Below, piece by piece: positions 15,593-24,008 of a stretch of 64,000 nt of DNA. Positions within the stretch are counted from its first letter, which is position 1. Each line of letters opens with the position of its first letter. A program made the translations under genes and the position numbers. Location: positions 162,721 through 226,720 of the forward strand of contig URGQ01000002.1 of NCBI GenBank assembly GCA_900547385.1. The letters run 5' to 3'. Source of the stretch: an uncultured Oscillospiraceae bacterium (lineage in GTDB: Bacteria; Bacillota; Clostridia; Oscillospirales; Ruminococcaceae). Under the pieces are notes generated by a model. That model was not told the origin of the DNA and ran no database searches. It saw only the letters and a program-made list of their open reading frames with translations.

Positions 15593-16645
15593 TTAATGAA
15601 TGAGCTTTATTATATCGCTGAATGTGACGATGGCAATAAGTCCCAACAGCAGAATAATGCCAATGCGGTGTACCCATGCTTCAAACCTTAGAGGTACAGG
15701 CCGGCGGAGGATCATTTCAATAAGAACGAACAGGATGCGTCCTCCATCCAATGCCGGCAGAGGCAGCAAATTAAATACACCAACATTGATGGTGATATAG
15801 GCCACAAGCAGCAGGAAAGAACGAAGCCCCTGCGAAGATGCCTGTGAGATAATCGTCGCAGTGCCCACTGGACCGCTGATTGCCTGCAAGCCATATCGGC
15901 CAGTAAAGACATCAATGACAGAATACCACACCTGCTTAACGAGGGAGAAGGTCCAGTGCCATGCATAGGTGATGGTATTGCTGAAATTCACCGGTTCGCC
16001 AAGGAATTTGAAGTCCATGTGCATCCCTGTAATGCCATCGGAGAGCTCCTCGGTTCTAAATGGAACGGTGACCTCCATCACCTCGCCGTCACGGATCAGG
16101 GTAAAATCAATTGTGCCATCCTGGTCACGAAGCATTTGAAAGGTAGCATCGCCATAAAATCGGGTGTTGTAACCATTTACCTTGATGATCTCATCACCGG
16201 CTTGCAGATAATTGGCAGAAACGGAATCCTCATCAAATACTGCTACCGTTGTGGTGCCGATGAGTCCGGACATGGCGGTGACAACGATGAGAATGATAAA
16301 ACCAAGGATCACATTCATGACGGCGCCTGCAGCCATAATAATAAACCGCTGCCAGGCTGGTTTTTCATACAGTGGGCCGCCCTCTGCCGCGGAAACAATT
16401 TTCTCACGGACAACTGCACCGCTTCCAGCGTCATCCTCTCCTTCCATGGCCACATAGCCGCCGATGGGAAACGCCCGAATGGTATACTGTGTACCGCGTT
16501 TAATGCGGCTCCACAGCTTCGGCCCCATACCAAAGGAAAACTCCTCCACTTTTACATGAAAGAGCTTGGCAAAGAGAAAATGGCCGCTTTCGTGCAGCAT
16601 GATGATAACGCCAAAGACCAAAATGGTGAGAATAACGGTTTTCAA
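15593..16645 (-). CDS. rseP: Site-2 intramembrane metalloprotease RseP/RasP
   Basis: This 350-residue membrane protease has zinc ligands in HESGH (H18-H22) within the first helix. A PDZ domain occupies about 120-205 (AGDEIIKVNGY), and the third ligand lies in PALDGGRILF (about 295-305). It cuts membrane anti-sigma factors and signal-peptide remnants within the bilayer. It is placed between cdsA (15 bases upstream) and ispG (20 bases downstream). In most Clostridia dxr stands between cdsA and rseP; here it does not. Confidence 0.94.
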   Translation of the reverse strand: MKTVILTILVFGVIIMLHESGHFLFAKLFHVKVEEFSFGMGPKLWSRIKRGTQYTIRAFPIGGYVAMEGEDDAGSGAVVREKIVSAAEGGPLYEKPAWQRFIIMAAGAVMNVILGFIILIVVTAMSGLIGTTTVAVFDEDSVSANYLQAGDEIIKVNGYNTRFYGDATFQMLRDQDGTIDFTLIRDGEVMEVTVPFRTEELSDGITGMHMDFKFLGEPVNFSNTITYAWHWTFSLVKQVWYSVIDVFTGRYGLQAISGPVGTATIISQASSQGLRSFLLLVAYITINVGVFNLLPLPALDGGRILFVLIEMILRRPVPLRFEAWVHRIGIILLLGLIAIVTFSDIIKLIH

Positions 16646-16660
16646 ATGTGCCTCCTAAGA

Positions 16661-17503
16661 TTAAAAAGCGATGGGCCAGTAAGTGGCGATGAAATATACC
16701 GCCGGGGTGATGAACAGTACGCTGTCAAAGCGATCCAGCACACCGCCGTGGCCCGGCATTAGGTTACCATAGTCTTTAATACTGTATGTACGCTTGATAA
16801 TGGAGAACGAAAGATCCCCCACAACACTAAGCAGTGCCAGCAGCGGGGTAAGCAAGCAGATACGACCAAAATGAAGAGTAAGCGGATTGATAAGATAGCC
16901 AATCCCCTGCGCAGCCAGCCAGTTGATAAGCGCCATGATACCTATATTGCCCAGAATGGCAAAGACCAAACCGCCAATGAGCCCCTCCACTGTCTTTTTA
17001 GGACTGATCTCCGGGCAGAGCTTATGTTTTCCACACAGCATACCGGTAAAATAGCCACCGATATCACTCCACCAGGCACTGCCAAGCAGGAAAGCAAGAT
17101 ACAAAATCCCCTGTTCATTACCTAGCTGATCTCGGAGCCGAAGAATCAGACCAAATACGACCGGCAAACCAACTCCCATTAAAAGGGCGTAAGCACCTTC
17201 TCGGATGGTGAACACATTATGGCGTTCCAAAATATATGCAAATACCAGTACGACCAATGCATATACGGCTGGCATGATGTAGCTTCTGCCATGCGGAATA
17301 AGCAGAATAAGAACAGCAAACAACATACTGTAAAGCGTAACACGCCAGTGTTTTTTTGTTAAGCTGGCGGCATGGTGGCCTTCATAGATGCCGATAACCG
17401 CCAGTGCTGTAATAAACAGATTAAAGATGATCGTATCGTAAAACGCAATGGCGACCCCCAGAATGATAAGACCAACCAATGCGGAAATGATCCGTGTTTT
17501 CAT
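16661..17503 (-). CDS. cdsA: Phosphatidate cytidylyltransferase
   Basis: This integral membrane enzyme of about 280 residues has seven or eight hydrophobic helices. It makes CDP-diacylglycerol from CTP and phosphatidic acid, the entry to phospholipid synthesis. The C-terminal signature is visible as SIIKRTYSIKDYGNLMPGHGGVLDRFDS, with the metal-binding aspartates. The start at 17503 follows GGAGGAATCAA and overlaps the uppS stop by a few bases, so translation is coupled. A longer in-frame start upstream lies inside uppS and is rejected. Confidence 0.94.
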   Translation of the reverse strand: MKTRIISALVGLIILGVAIAFYDTIIFNLFITALAVIGIYEGHHAASLTKKHWRVTLYSMLFAVLILLIPHGRSYIMPAVYALVVLVFAYILERHNVFTIREGAYALLMGVGLPVVFGLILRLRDQLGNEQGILYLAFLLGSAWWSDIGGYFTGMLCGKHKLCPEISPKKTVEGLIGGLVFAILGNIGIMALINWLAAQGIGYLINPLTLHFGRICLLTPLLALLSVVGDLSFSIIKRTYSIKDYGNLMPGHGGVLDRFDSVLFITPAVYFIATYWPIAF

Positions 17504-18243
17504 TTGATTCCTCCAAAGCGGCGGTCCCGCCCGACATATTCCCACAAGGCTTCATTCAGGTGCTGCTGGGTAAAATCTGGCCACAGTACATCCATAAACA
17601 CAAATTCAGCATAGGCACTCTGCCATAGCATAAAATTAGAAAGGCGTTTTTCCCCACTAGGCCGGATGATAAGATCCGGATCCGGTTGCCCGATAGTATA
17701 CAAGTATTGCTCCAAATCCGGAAATTCGAGCTGGGTGGCGTTTTTCTTTCCTGTACTGCAGTCCTGCGCTATCATGTGTGCGGCATGCAGTAGCTCTTCC
17801 CTGCCGCCGTAATTAACAGCTAGATTGACCGTAAGATCGGTAAAATGCTCACTGGCCTTTTCCGCCTTATCAATGGCCTTTTGCAGTCTTTCACTTAGGC
17901 GGGCGCGGTCACCGATGATACGCAGACGGATTTCTTCTTTGATATACTGCTCACTGTCATCCAGGTAGTGCTGCAGCATTTGCATGATGACTGCTACTTC
18001 GTGCGCCGGTCGCTTCCAGTTTTCCGTGGAAAAGGCATATACCGTCAAGTAACGAATACCAATTTTTTTGCAGTAGCGGGCAATGTCCATAAAGACCTCG
18101 CTGCCACGGCGGTGTCCATATTCACGAGCCAGTCCGCGTGCCTTGGCCCATCGGCCATTGCCATCCATAATAATGCCGATGTGCTGAGGGAGGTATTCTG
18201 TCGGGGGCGGTACAGCAGTTTTATCCTTAGGCATATATTCCAT
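17500..18243 (-). CDS. uppS: Isoprenyl transferase (undecaprenyl diphosphate synthase)
   Basis: This cis-prenyltransferase of about 247 residues elongates farnesyl diphosphate to the C55 lipid carrier for peptidoglycan. HIGIIMDGNGRWAK carries the catalytic aspartate, YLTVYAFSTENWKRP is the second conserved block, and DPDLIIRPSGEKRLSNF is the C-terminal signature. The start at 18243 follows AGGAGGG; longer in-frame starts run back into the frr terminator. It precedes cdsA with a four-base overlap, linking carrier-lipid and phospholipid synthesis. Confidence 0.95.
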   Translation of the reverse strand: MEYMPKDKTAVPPPTEYLPQHIGIIMDGNGRWAKARGLAREYGHRRGSEVFMDIARYCKKIGIRYLTVYAFSTENWKRPAHEVAVIMQMLQHYLDDSEQYIKEEIRLRIIGDRARLSERLQKAIDKAEKASEHFTDLTVNLAVNYGGREELLHAAHMIAQDCSTGKKNATQLEFPDLEQYLYTIGQPDPDLIIRPSGEKRLSNFMLWQSAYAEFVFMDVLWPDFTQQHLNEALWEYVGRDRRFGGIK

Positions 18244-18269
18244 TGCTAATCTCCCTCCTGTGCTCAAAA

Positions 18270-18325
18270 ACCAAAATTCAAAATCAGCCCCACCAACCGG
18301 GAACGGCCGGTGAGGCTGACGATTT
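18270..18325 (-). terminator. Terminator between frr and uppS
   Basis: A long GC-rich stem (about 18284-18300 with 18305-18319, a few mismatches) is followed on the minus strand by a T-rich tail. It may separate pyrH-frr from the downstream genes or allow partial read-through. Confidence 0.65.
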
Positions 18326-18348
18326 TTGTGGATGGCCGTAGGTTCCAC

Positions 18349-18903
18349 TTAAACGGACATGATTTCTTTTTCTTTTTCGGCGGTAATCTTATCGATCTCT
18401 GCGATGTACTTGTCAGTAATCTTTTGACAATCATTCTCCAGGTTTTTCAAGTCATCCTCTGTGATCTCGCTGGCTTTCTTCATCGCTTTCAGTTTATCGT
18501 TGGCATCACGGCGGATGGAGCGAATCGCAACCTTGGATTCTTCACCCATCTTGGCGATGCCTTTCGCTAAATCTTTTCTGCGCTCTTCGGTGAGAGGTGG
18601 GAACAAAAGGCGCAGGACAGTACCATCGTTATTGGGATTGATACCAATATCAGAAGCCTGAATGGCCTTCTCAATGGATTTAAGGGTAGACTTATCGTAT
18701 GGCTGGATGACCAGTGTACGAGCCTCCGAAACAGATACCGCGGCCAGCTGGTTAACGCGGGTGGGCACGCCATAGTAATCCACCTCCAGCTTATCCAGCA
18801 CGGCAGGGTTGGCGCGGCCGGCACGGATGGCAGCCAGTTCCTCACGCAGGACGGAAATGGTTTTGGTCATTTTCTCTTCATGCAGTTTTAGTTCGGGGTT
18901 CAT
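18349..18903 (-). CDS. frr: Ribosome recycling factor
   Basis: This 184-residue RRF splits post-termination ribosomes together with EF-G. The sequence matches along its length: the start [30 protein letters not shown], then [30 protein letters not shown] and [11 protein letters not shown]. It begins four bases after the pyrH stop, the near-universal order. A terminator lies downstream. Confidence 0.97.
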   Translation of the reverse strand: MNPELKLHEEKMTKTISVLREELAAIRAGRANPAVLDKLEVDYYGVPTRVNQLAAVSVSEARTLVIQPYDKSTLKSIEKAIQASDIGINPNNDGTVLRLLFPPLTEERRKDLAKGIAKMGEESKVAIRSIRRDANDKLKAMKKASEITEDDLKNLENDCQKITDKYIAEIDKITAEKEKEIMSV

Positions 18904-18907
18904 TATT

Positions 18908-19639
18908 TTATGCCTCCTTCACAATTGTTCCAATATCATAGCCGCACAGCGCACGGCAAATATTCTCGGGATCAGAAAGATCAAATACTACGATCGGGAT
19001 TTTGCTTTCGCGGCAGAGAGACGCTGCTGTCATATCCATCACATTAAGATTCTGCGCCAGCACCTGCGAAAAGCTGACGGTGCTGTACCTCTTGGCATCG
19101 GGGTACTTCTTAGGGTCTTTGTCATAAACACCATCCACCATGGTAGCCTTCAGAATCGCATCGGCATCGATTTCAGCAGCTCTCAGCGCGGCGGCTGTAT
19201 CGGTGGAAAAGAACGGATTGCCCGTGCCGCAGCCAAAGATCACAACACGGTCTTTTTCCATGTGCCGTACCGCACGGTTGCGGATATAGGGCTCCGCGAA
19301 CTGTTCCATGGTTATAGCGGTCTGAACGCGCACCGGCACATCCAGCGATTCCAGTGCATCGGCCAGGGCCAACGCGTTGATAACGGTAGCCAGCATACCC
19401 ATGTGGTCTGCACGAGTCCTGTCCATTTTACCGCTGGAGCGGCCACGCCAAAAGTTGCCGCCGCCGACAACGATGCCCATCTGTACTCCCAATGTTTGGA
19501 CTGCGGTTTTTATATTTTTGCAGATCTCCAGCACCACATCATAATTGATGCCATTCCCCTGCTGCCCGGCAAGAGCTTCTCCGCTCAGCTTCAGAATCAC
19601 ACGCTTATAGCGAACTTCCAACGGACTGTAACGACCCAA
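18908..19639 (-). CDS. pyrH: UMP kinase
   Basis: This kinase of about 243 residues phosphorylates UMP to UDP. It belongs to the amino acid kinase fold: [13 protein letters not shown] at the start, [10 protein letters not shown] for the phosphate loop, [16 protein letters not shown], and the late [20 protein letters not shown]. The start appears to be TTG at 19639, with AAAGGGGG eight bases upstream. An ATG at 19714 in the same frame lies upstream of the predicted -10 box and would add 25 unrelated residues. It is first in the run ending with polC. The usual upstream partners rpsB and tsf are 14 kb away. Confidence 0.93.
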   Translation of the reverse strand: MGRYSPLEVRYKRVILKLSGEALAGQQGNGINYDVVLEICKNIKTAVQTLGVQMGIVVGGGNFWRGRSSGKMDRTRADHMGMLATVINALALADALESLDVPVRVQTAITMEQFAEPYIRNRAVRHMEKDRVVIFGCGTGNPFFSTDTAAALRAAEIDADAILKATMVDGVYDKDPKKYPDAKRYSTVSFSQVLAQNLNVMDMTAASLCRESKIPIVVFDLSDPENICRALCGYDIGTIVKEA

Positions 19640-19679
19640 TCTGTATTCCCCCTTTGGTTGATACCGCTGCTTCTTAACT

Positions 19680-19708
19680 ATTATACATGAATGAATCAAA
19701 TCAGTAAA
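19680..19708 (-). promoter_or_regulatory. pyrH promoter
   Basis: Minus strand: TTTACT (19703-19708), 17 bases, perfect TATAAT (19680-19685). Transcription would begin near 19673, which supports the TTG start at 19639. Confidence 0.5.
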
Positions 19709-19737
19709 GAGCAATCAAAAGATAAATTTTGAACAGT

Positions 19738-20826
19738 TTATTTCAAAAGGCCGTCAGCACCGCCACGATCCCGCAACAGCGGGATCATTCCATCAGTACA
19801 TTCTACTGTTCCGTCCGCGAAGATCCACATGGCCTCCCAGCCCATTTTTTCCGCCATAGCACGGGAATCCGCATATGGAAGGGTATACAGTGTTGTGGAT
19901 GCAAGGTCAGCAATACCGCTATCCGGGATGATAACAGTGACACCTCGGTAATAAGCAGCAGGCATCAGGGTGTCTGGATCGATAATGTGGTGAACACGCT
20001 GTTTTCCTACCATATAGTAGCGCTGGTAGTCTCCGCTGGTAACTACGCAGGTATTATTGACATATGCCACATCAATGGAATTGCCGCCGCCCAGTTCTTC
20101 CGCCGTAAAGGGATCCTGAATTCCAATGCCCCAGCTGGAACGAATACCGTCAAGGGGTGGATCGGCGGCCACTACATTGCCACCGGCACTAACAATAAAG
20201 GAGGTGAAACCGGCATCGTAGGCTTCCTGGCACGCCAGCTGCGTGGCATACCCTTTGGCTACAGCGCCAACATCGAGGCTCATGCCTTCCTTTGCTAAAT
20301 ACACTGTTCCTGCTTCCCTATCCACAATGACATCTTCAATATTACACACTGGGAGCTTTTCCATCAATGATTCTATCTTAGGCAACTTGGCATCGGTGGG
20401 GTCAGCAGAGTAGCGTTCCATATAATTGTGCCAAATAGATAGCACGGGCCCCAGCGCAATATTTACTTTTCCATCGGTTTTTCCATACCACTCTTGGCAA
20501 AATTCGATAAGGTCAAGTATTTCTTCTCGTACCGGAACAGGCTGGATTCCAGCATTATCATTGATAGTTTTGAGATTATTTTCATCGCTATATTCATAGT
20601 AGATATCATACAACTGGCTCAGTTCCTCCATGCGGGACTTAATCTGCCCCGCATACCGCGAAAATTCCTCCTCGGTCTTGCAGTATCCCACGATCTGCAC
20701 CACCGTATCAAAGGTCCCGTAGAACTGGGCGGAATATTTGGTGTAGCCGGTATCGGGCGTCTTTTGGACGCCGCATCCGGGCAGCAGCAGGAACACCGCC
20801 GTCAGCAAAGCAATCAGTTTTTTCAT
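19738..20826 (-). CDS. apbE: FAD:protein FMN transferase, lipoprotein
   Basis: This 362-residue ApbE transfers FMN from FAD onto a threonine of target proteins outside the cytoplasm. A lipoprotein signal ends in LLPGC (cysteine about 18). Family blocks follow: LSQLYDIY, the DVGAVAKGYA segment, FIVSAGGNVVAADPPLDG, and THVIDP-like VHHIIDPDTLMPA near the C-terminus. The gene is divergent from two lipoprotein genes whose repeated domains resemble FMN-binding domains, which are its likely substrates. Its own promoter lies at 20858-20886. Confidence 0.93.
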   Translation of the reverse strand: MKKLIALLTAVFLLLPGCGVQKTPDTGYTKYSAQFYGTFDTVVQIVGYCKTEEEFSRYAGQIKSRMEELSQLYDIYYEYSDENNLKTINDNAGIQPVPVREEILDLIEFCQEWYGKTDGKVNIALGPVLSIWHNYMERYSADPTDAKLPKIESLMEKLPVCNIEDVIVDREAGTVYLAKEGMSLDVGAVAKGYATQLACQEAYDAGFTSFIVSAGGNVVAADPPLDGIRSSWGIGIQDPFTAEELGGGNSIDVAYVNNTCVVTSGDYQRYYMVGKQRVHHIIDPDTLMPAAYYRGVTVIIPDSGIADLASTTLYTLPYADSRAMAEKMGWEAMWIFADGTVECTDGMIPLLRDRGGADGLLK

Positions 20827-20857
20827 CTTGAACTCTCCGTTTCTTGTCTTTCTTTAT

Positions 20858-20886
20858 ATTCTACAATTCTTATGGCATAAAATCAA
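20858..20886 (-). promoter_or_regulatory. apbE promoter
   Basis: Minus strand: TTGATT (20881-20886), 17 bases, TAGAAT (20858-20863), about 30 bases before the start codon. Confidence 0.5.
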
Positions 20887-21000
20887 TCTTTGTATTTCCT
20901 CCTCATACAGTTATAGTCATTCGTGTGCTGTAACAATTAACAGATATACGGATTATCGAATTAGAAAATACAGCATTTTAACAAAAAAATTATAGGCATC

Positions 21001-21029
21001 TTGCAGAATAACTTGTAAAATAGTATAAT
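21001..21029 (+). promoter_or_regulatory. Promoter of the two-domain lipoprotein gene
   Basis: TTGCAG (21001-21006), 17 bases, perfect TATAAT (21024-21029), 56 bases before the ATG at 21086. With the apbE promoter it forms a divergent control region. Confidence 0.6.
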
Positions 21030-21085
21030 AAACAAGTATCGAACAAAAAACAAAACGATACATACTTTTCAAGGAGGAAAAGAAA

Positions 21086-22135
21086 ATGAAAAAGTTTATT
21101 GCAATGCTTCTGGTTGCGATGATGGCTCTTTCTCTGGTAGCCTGCGGCAATGATCCCGCTCCTACTCCTGATCCCGAGCCCACCGCTTCCACCTACAAGA
21201 CTGGTCTGGGCATGGATGTTTCCATGAGCGGCACTGATGCCGAGGATGAGGATCCTGCCAAGACTCAGGCTGATGTTACTGTTTGCGAGGCTACCTTCGA
21301 TAAGGATGGTAAGATCGTTGCCATCTCCTTTGATGTAGTTCAGGCGAAGGCTACCGTTGACGCTGACGGCGTTGTTACTGTTGCCGAGGATGTCAAGACC
21401 AAGAGCGAGCTGGGCGATGACTACAACATGAAGAAGTATGCCAACCCCGCCGCTGTCGGTGAGTGGTATGAGCAGGCTGCTGCCCTGGAAGCTTACTGCA
21501 TCGGTAAGACCGCTGCCGAGGTTGCCGCTATGGAGCTGGGCCCCAATGCCCATGACCACACCGACACCCCCGCTGTGGAGGAGCTGAAGTCCACCTGCAC
21601 CATCTCTGTTACCGCTTTCCTCAATGCGCTGACCAAGGCTTATGACAATGCTACCACTGAGTACACTGGCTATGCTAAGGCTGGCCTGGGCATGGTAACC
21701 AACATGAGCGGCACCGATGCTGAGGATGAGGATCCCGCTAAGACTCAGGCTGATGTCACTGCTGTCGCGCTGGCTTTGGATGCCGAGGGCAAGATCGTTG
21801 CCATCTCCATCGATGTTGTTCAGGCTAAGGCTGAGGTTACTGAGGGTGAAGTGACCGTGGCTGAGAATGTCAAGACCAAGCGTGAGCTGGGCGATGACTA
21901 CAACATGAAGAAGTATGCTACCCCTGCTGCTGTTGGTGAGTGGTATGAGCAGGCCAATGCTTTTGAAGCTTACTGCATTGGTAAGACTGCCGATGAGGTT
22001 GCTGGCATGCCTTTGGGCGAGAACGCTCACGGCTATACCGATGCTCCCGCTGCTGAGGAGCTCAAGAGCACCTGCACCATCTCCGTTACTGCTTTCCTTA
22101 ACGCCATCGCTAAGGCTGCTGTTAACGCGAAATAA
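21086..22135 (+). CDS. Lipoprotein with two tandem FMN-binding-like domains
   Basis: The 349-residue protein has a lipoprotein signal (LVAC, cysteine 20), a short proline-rich linker and two near-identical domains, about 37-186 and 195-349. Each has TGLGM or AGLGM, the acidic GTDAEDEDPAKTQADVT, a beta segment DGKIVAIS-DVVQAKA, ELGDDYNMKKYA, AVGEWYEQA, AYCIGKTA and ends in ELKSTCTISVTAFLNA. The general shape fits extracytoplasmic FMN-binding domains, and STCTIS sits where those carry the flavinylated SGATxT. That assignment is inferred, not certain. Codons are strongly biased, suggesting high expression. A consensus promoter precedes it, a terminator follows and apbE lies opposite. Confidence 0.75.
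   Translation: MKKFIAMLLVAMMALSLVACGNDPAPTPDPEPTASTYKTGLGMDVSMSGTDAEDEDPAKTQADVTVCEATFDKDGKIVAISFDVVQAKATVDADGVVTVAEDVKTKSELGDDYNMKKYANPAAVGEWYEQAAALEAYCIGKTAAEVAAMELGPNAHDHTDTPAVEELKSTCTISVTAFLNALTKAYDNATTEYTGYAKAGLGMVTNMSGTDAEDEDPAKTQADVTAVALALDAEGKIVAISIDVVQAKAEVTEGEVTVAENVKTKRELGDDYNMKKYATPAAVGEWYEQANAFEAYCIGKTADEVAGMPLGENAHGYTDAPAAEELKSTCTISVTAFLNAIAKAAVNAK
21194..22132 (+). repeat. Internal tandem duplication within the lipoprotein gene
   Basis: Unit one (about 21194-21643) and unit two (about 21668-22132) are offset by 477-480 bases. They agree at DNA level over long runs, for example around 21410-21480 and 21890-21960. The conserved DNA implies a recent duplication or ongoing gene conversion. 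Confidence 0.85.
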
Positions 22136-22156
22136 TCTTATTGCTTAAATAAAATG

Positions 22157-22187
22157 GAGCGCTGGAATACCGGCGCTCTATTTTTTT
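22157..22187 (+). terminator. Terminator after the two-domain lipoprotein gene
   Basis: A 9-bp stem (22157-22165 with 22170-22178, one G-U), AATA loop, then a run of seven T (22181-22187). Confidence 0.88.
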
Positions 22188-22270
22188 GTGTGTTTATTAT
22201 GTTTTTTGTGTTTTTGGTGCATACTATTGATGACTCTGCGGAGCCAAAAAGAAATAATGGAGGAAGTAAA

Positions 22271-22903
22271 ATGAAACGGTTTTTTGCAATTCTTCTCTGC
22301 CTAGTTATGGTGTGTGCGTTGGTTGCCTGCAACAATAGCACACCCAATAACGGCAACAACGACAACAATGGTACAAATGGCACCAACGGAACCAATGATA
22401 ATAACGGGAACGGGGCCAATAACGGTGGTACAGTCAATGGAACTGCGTACCGTGTAGGGCTGGGCATGACGGTGGAATCCACCGTCAGCCCGGCGGAGGA
22501 CGATGACGATGGCCGTGCGGAGGCTGCTGTAACGACCTGTGCCCTGCTACTGGACCAAGAAGGAAAGATTCTCTCGGTTACATTCGACTGCGTGGAAGCC
22601 GCCGCAAGCTACAATACCAGCGGGAATGTTACTTGGCCGGGCACCTATAAAAGCAAGAAAGAACAGGGTAACGATTATGGATTGAAGGAGTATTCTTCCA
22701 TCGGAAAAGAATGGTACGAGCAGGTAAATGCTTTGGAAGCATATTGCATTGGAAAAACAGTCAGCGATGTATCCTCGATGCAGATGAAGGAAGAAAACGG
22801 AAAACAAGAGATTCCTGCTGCTGCGGAGCTTAGCTCCTCCTGCACCATTTCTTGTGATCAGTTTATTGATGCCCTAAAGAAAGCAGAAATGAATGTAAAG
22901 TGA
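22271..22903 (+). CDS. Single-domain paralogue of the FMN-binding-like lipoprotein
   Basis: The 210-residue protein starts at 22271 after GGAGGAAG; an upstream in-frame ATG lies in the preceding terminator. It has a lipoprotein signal ending LVAC, then a low-complexity Asn/Gly/Thr linker of about 35 residues. One domain follows, related to those of the previous gene: RVGLGMTVES, the acidic AEDDDDGRAEAAVT, QEGKILSVTFD, KSKKEQGNDYGLKEYS, GKEWYEQVNALEAYCIGKT and ELSSSCTISCDQF. The linker would let the domain reach out from the membrane. It is a candidate ApbE substrate, with the threonine in SSCTIS as the inferred flavin site. Confidence 0.7.
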   Translation: MKRFFAILLCLVMVCALVACNNSTPNNGNNDNNGTNGTNGTNDNNGNGANNGGTVNGTAYRVGLGMTVESTVSPAEDDDDGRAEAAVTTCALLLDQEGKILSVTFDCVEAAASYNTSGNVTWPGTYKSKKEQGNDYGLKEYSSIGKEWYEQVNALEAYCIGKTVSDVSSMQMKEENGKQEIPAAAELSSSCTISCDQFIDALKKAEMNVK

Positions 22904-22917
22904 GTTTGATTCACACA

Positions 22918-22946
22918 AAGCCGCCGCAATGACGGCTTTTTCTTTT
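22918..22946 (+). terminator. Terminator after the single-domain lipoprotein gene
   Basis: The stem AAAGCCG (22918-22924) pairs with CGGCTTT (22933-22939), followed by a T-rich run to 22946. Confidence 0.75.
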
Positions 22947-22968
22947 ACATTAGCGGGGAAATCCTACA

Positions 22969-22997
22969 TTGACAGAATGTCCTAATTAGGCTATGAT
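22969..22997 (+). promoter_or_regulatory. Promoter of the cytidylate kinase-like gene
   Basis: Perfect TTGACA (22969-22974), 17 bases, TATGAT (22992-22997), 44 bases before the ATG at 23041. Confidence 0.65.
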
Positions 22998-23040
22998 GAA
23001 GACATGGCGAAATGATACCGCCGGCCAAGGAGGAAACCAT

Positions 23041-23643
23041 ATGAACAGAATTATTACAGTAGGCCGTGAATTTGGCAGCGGAGGTCGGGAAATCGGACGC
23101 AAAATCGCACAGGAGTTAGGAATTGCCTACTACGACCATGAGATCGTAACAGAGTTGATCCGCCGCACCAATTTGGCGGAAGAATACATCCGCAGCATCG
23201 AGGAGAAGAACCCGGTGCCTGTCTTTGCCGTGACGACCGGCCGCACCTTCCTTTCTATCAGCAACCCGCTGGCCGATCAGCAGGTTTCTATTCTCTCGGA
23301 AGAGGGCCGCATCATTCAGGATATGGCGGAAAAATCCGACTGTGTGATTGTAGGACGCCGGGCGGACTATATTTTACGGGATAAAAAGCCATTGCGGCTC
23401 TTTATATATGCAGGTATGGATTTTAAGATGCAGCGCTGCCGGGAATGGGAGCATTTTGGTGAGGAGATTACTGATAAAGCCCTCCGCCAAAAGATTCAAA
23501 GCGTTGATAAAGAACGCGCCAAATACTACGAGTTTATGACCGGCCAAAAATGGGGCGACAAAGCCAATTATGATATATGCCTTAATACATCCGCATTGGG
23601 CATCGAAAAGACCGTACAGAGCATCCTTGCGCTTCTAAAGTAG
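23041..23643 (+). CDS. Cytidylate kinase-like family protein
   Basis: This 200-residue P-loop kinase of the cytidylate-kinase-like family is common in Clostridia. The start IITVGREFGSGGREIGRKIA holds a modified P-loop (GREFGSGG) in place of the GxxGxGK form. GIAYYDHEIV is the second conserved block, and VIVGRRADYIL is the buried strand. A lid region with several arginines follows (RCREWEHFG, DKERAKYYEFM). The exact substrate is unknown; true CMP kinases are longer and contain an NMP-binding insert. GGAGG precedes the ATG at 23041, and the gene has its own promoter and terminator. Confidence 0.82.
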   Translation: MNRIITVGREFGSGGREIGRKIAQELGIAYYDHEIVTELIRRTNLAEEYIRSIEEKNPVPVFAVTTGRTFLSISNPLADQQVSILSEEGRIIQDMAEKSDCVIVGRRADYILRDKKPLRLFIYAGMDFKMQRCREWEHFGEEITDKALRQKIQSVDKERAKYYEFMTGQKWGDKANYDICLNTSALGIEKTVQSILALLK

Positions 23644-23678
23644 ACCCCTTCCCCCTTCATATTACTTGCACATTGCAA

Positions 23679-23707
23679 AAGGCAGGCTCCCATAGGGAGC
23701 CTGCCTT
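23679..23707. terminator. Bidirectional terminator between convergent genes
   Basis: A perfect 13-bp stem (23679-23691 and 23695-23707) with a 3-base loop separates the plus-strand kinase gene from the minus-strand opp operon. T-rich runs lie on both sides. Confidence 0.85.
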
Positions 23708-23717
23708 AACTTTTGTT

Positions 23718-23987
23718 TTATGATAGCAACTTGATCGAAACGATCATAATAAGCGCTATAATAAGAATAATGGGTAAAAAGGTGAGCAAAGCTGAAATGA
23801 CCATAGCCGGCAAATCACCTTTTTCCAAATTGTCTTTGGAGAAAGGATTATCATCTACTTGCCGAATGGGTGTTTCTTGATCCTCTTCCCCACCATCCGG
23901 CAACGGGCCATTCATCTTCTCGAGGTATTCCTTGTTGCGATGATTCATGGTGTCCATTGCGCGCTTTTGGCGTTCCTTAAATATCAT
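23718..23987 (-). CDS. Small single-span membrane protein, unknown
   Basis: I do not recognise this 89-residue protein. The first 60 residues are charged and hydrophilic (FKERQKRAMDTMNHRNKEYL, then an acidic stretch), and one long hydrophobic helix fills about 62-86 at the C-terminus: a tail-anchored layout. It starts 21 bases after the oppF stop with a GGAG site and ends before the terminator at 23679, so it is probably the last gene of the opp operon. A role in the transporter is only a guess from position. Confidence 0.6.
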   Translation of the reverse strand: MIFKERQKRAMDTMNHRNKEYLEKMNGPLPDGGEEDQETPIRQVDDNPFSKDNLEKGDLPAMVISALLTFLPIILIIALIMIVSIKLLS

Positions 23988-24008
23988 TTGCTTCTCCTAA
24001 AACACCGC

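Noticed and set aside
20990..22030. Minus-strand frame of 346 codons antisense to the two-domain lipoprotein
   Set aside because: Repetitive Leu/Ser/Gly text mirrors the tandem repeat on the other strand; no start signals or recognisable domain.
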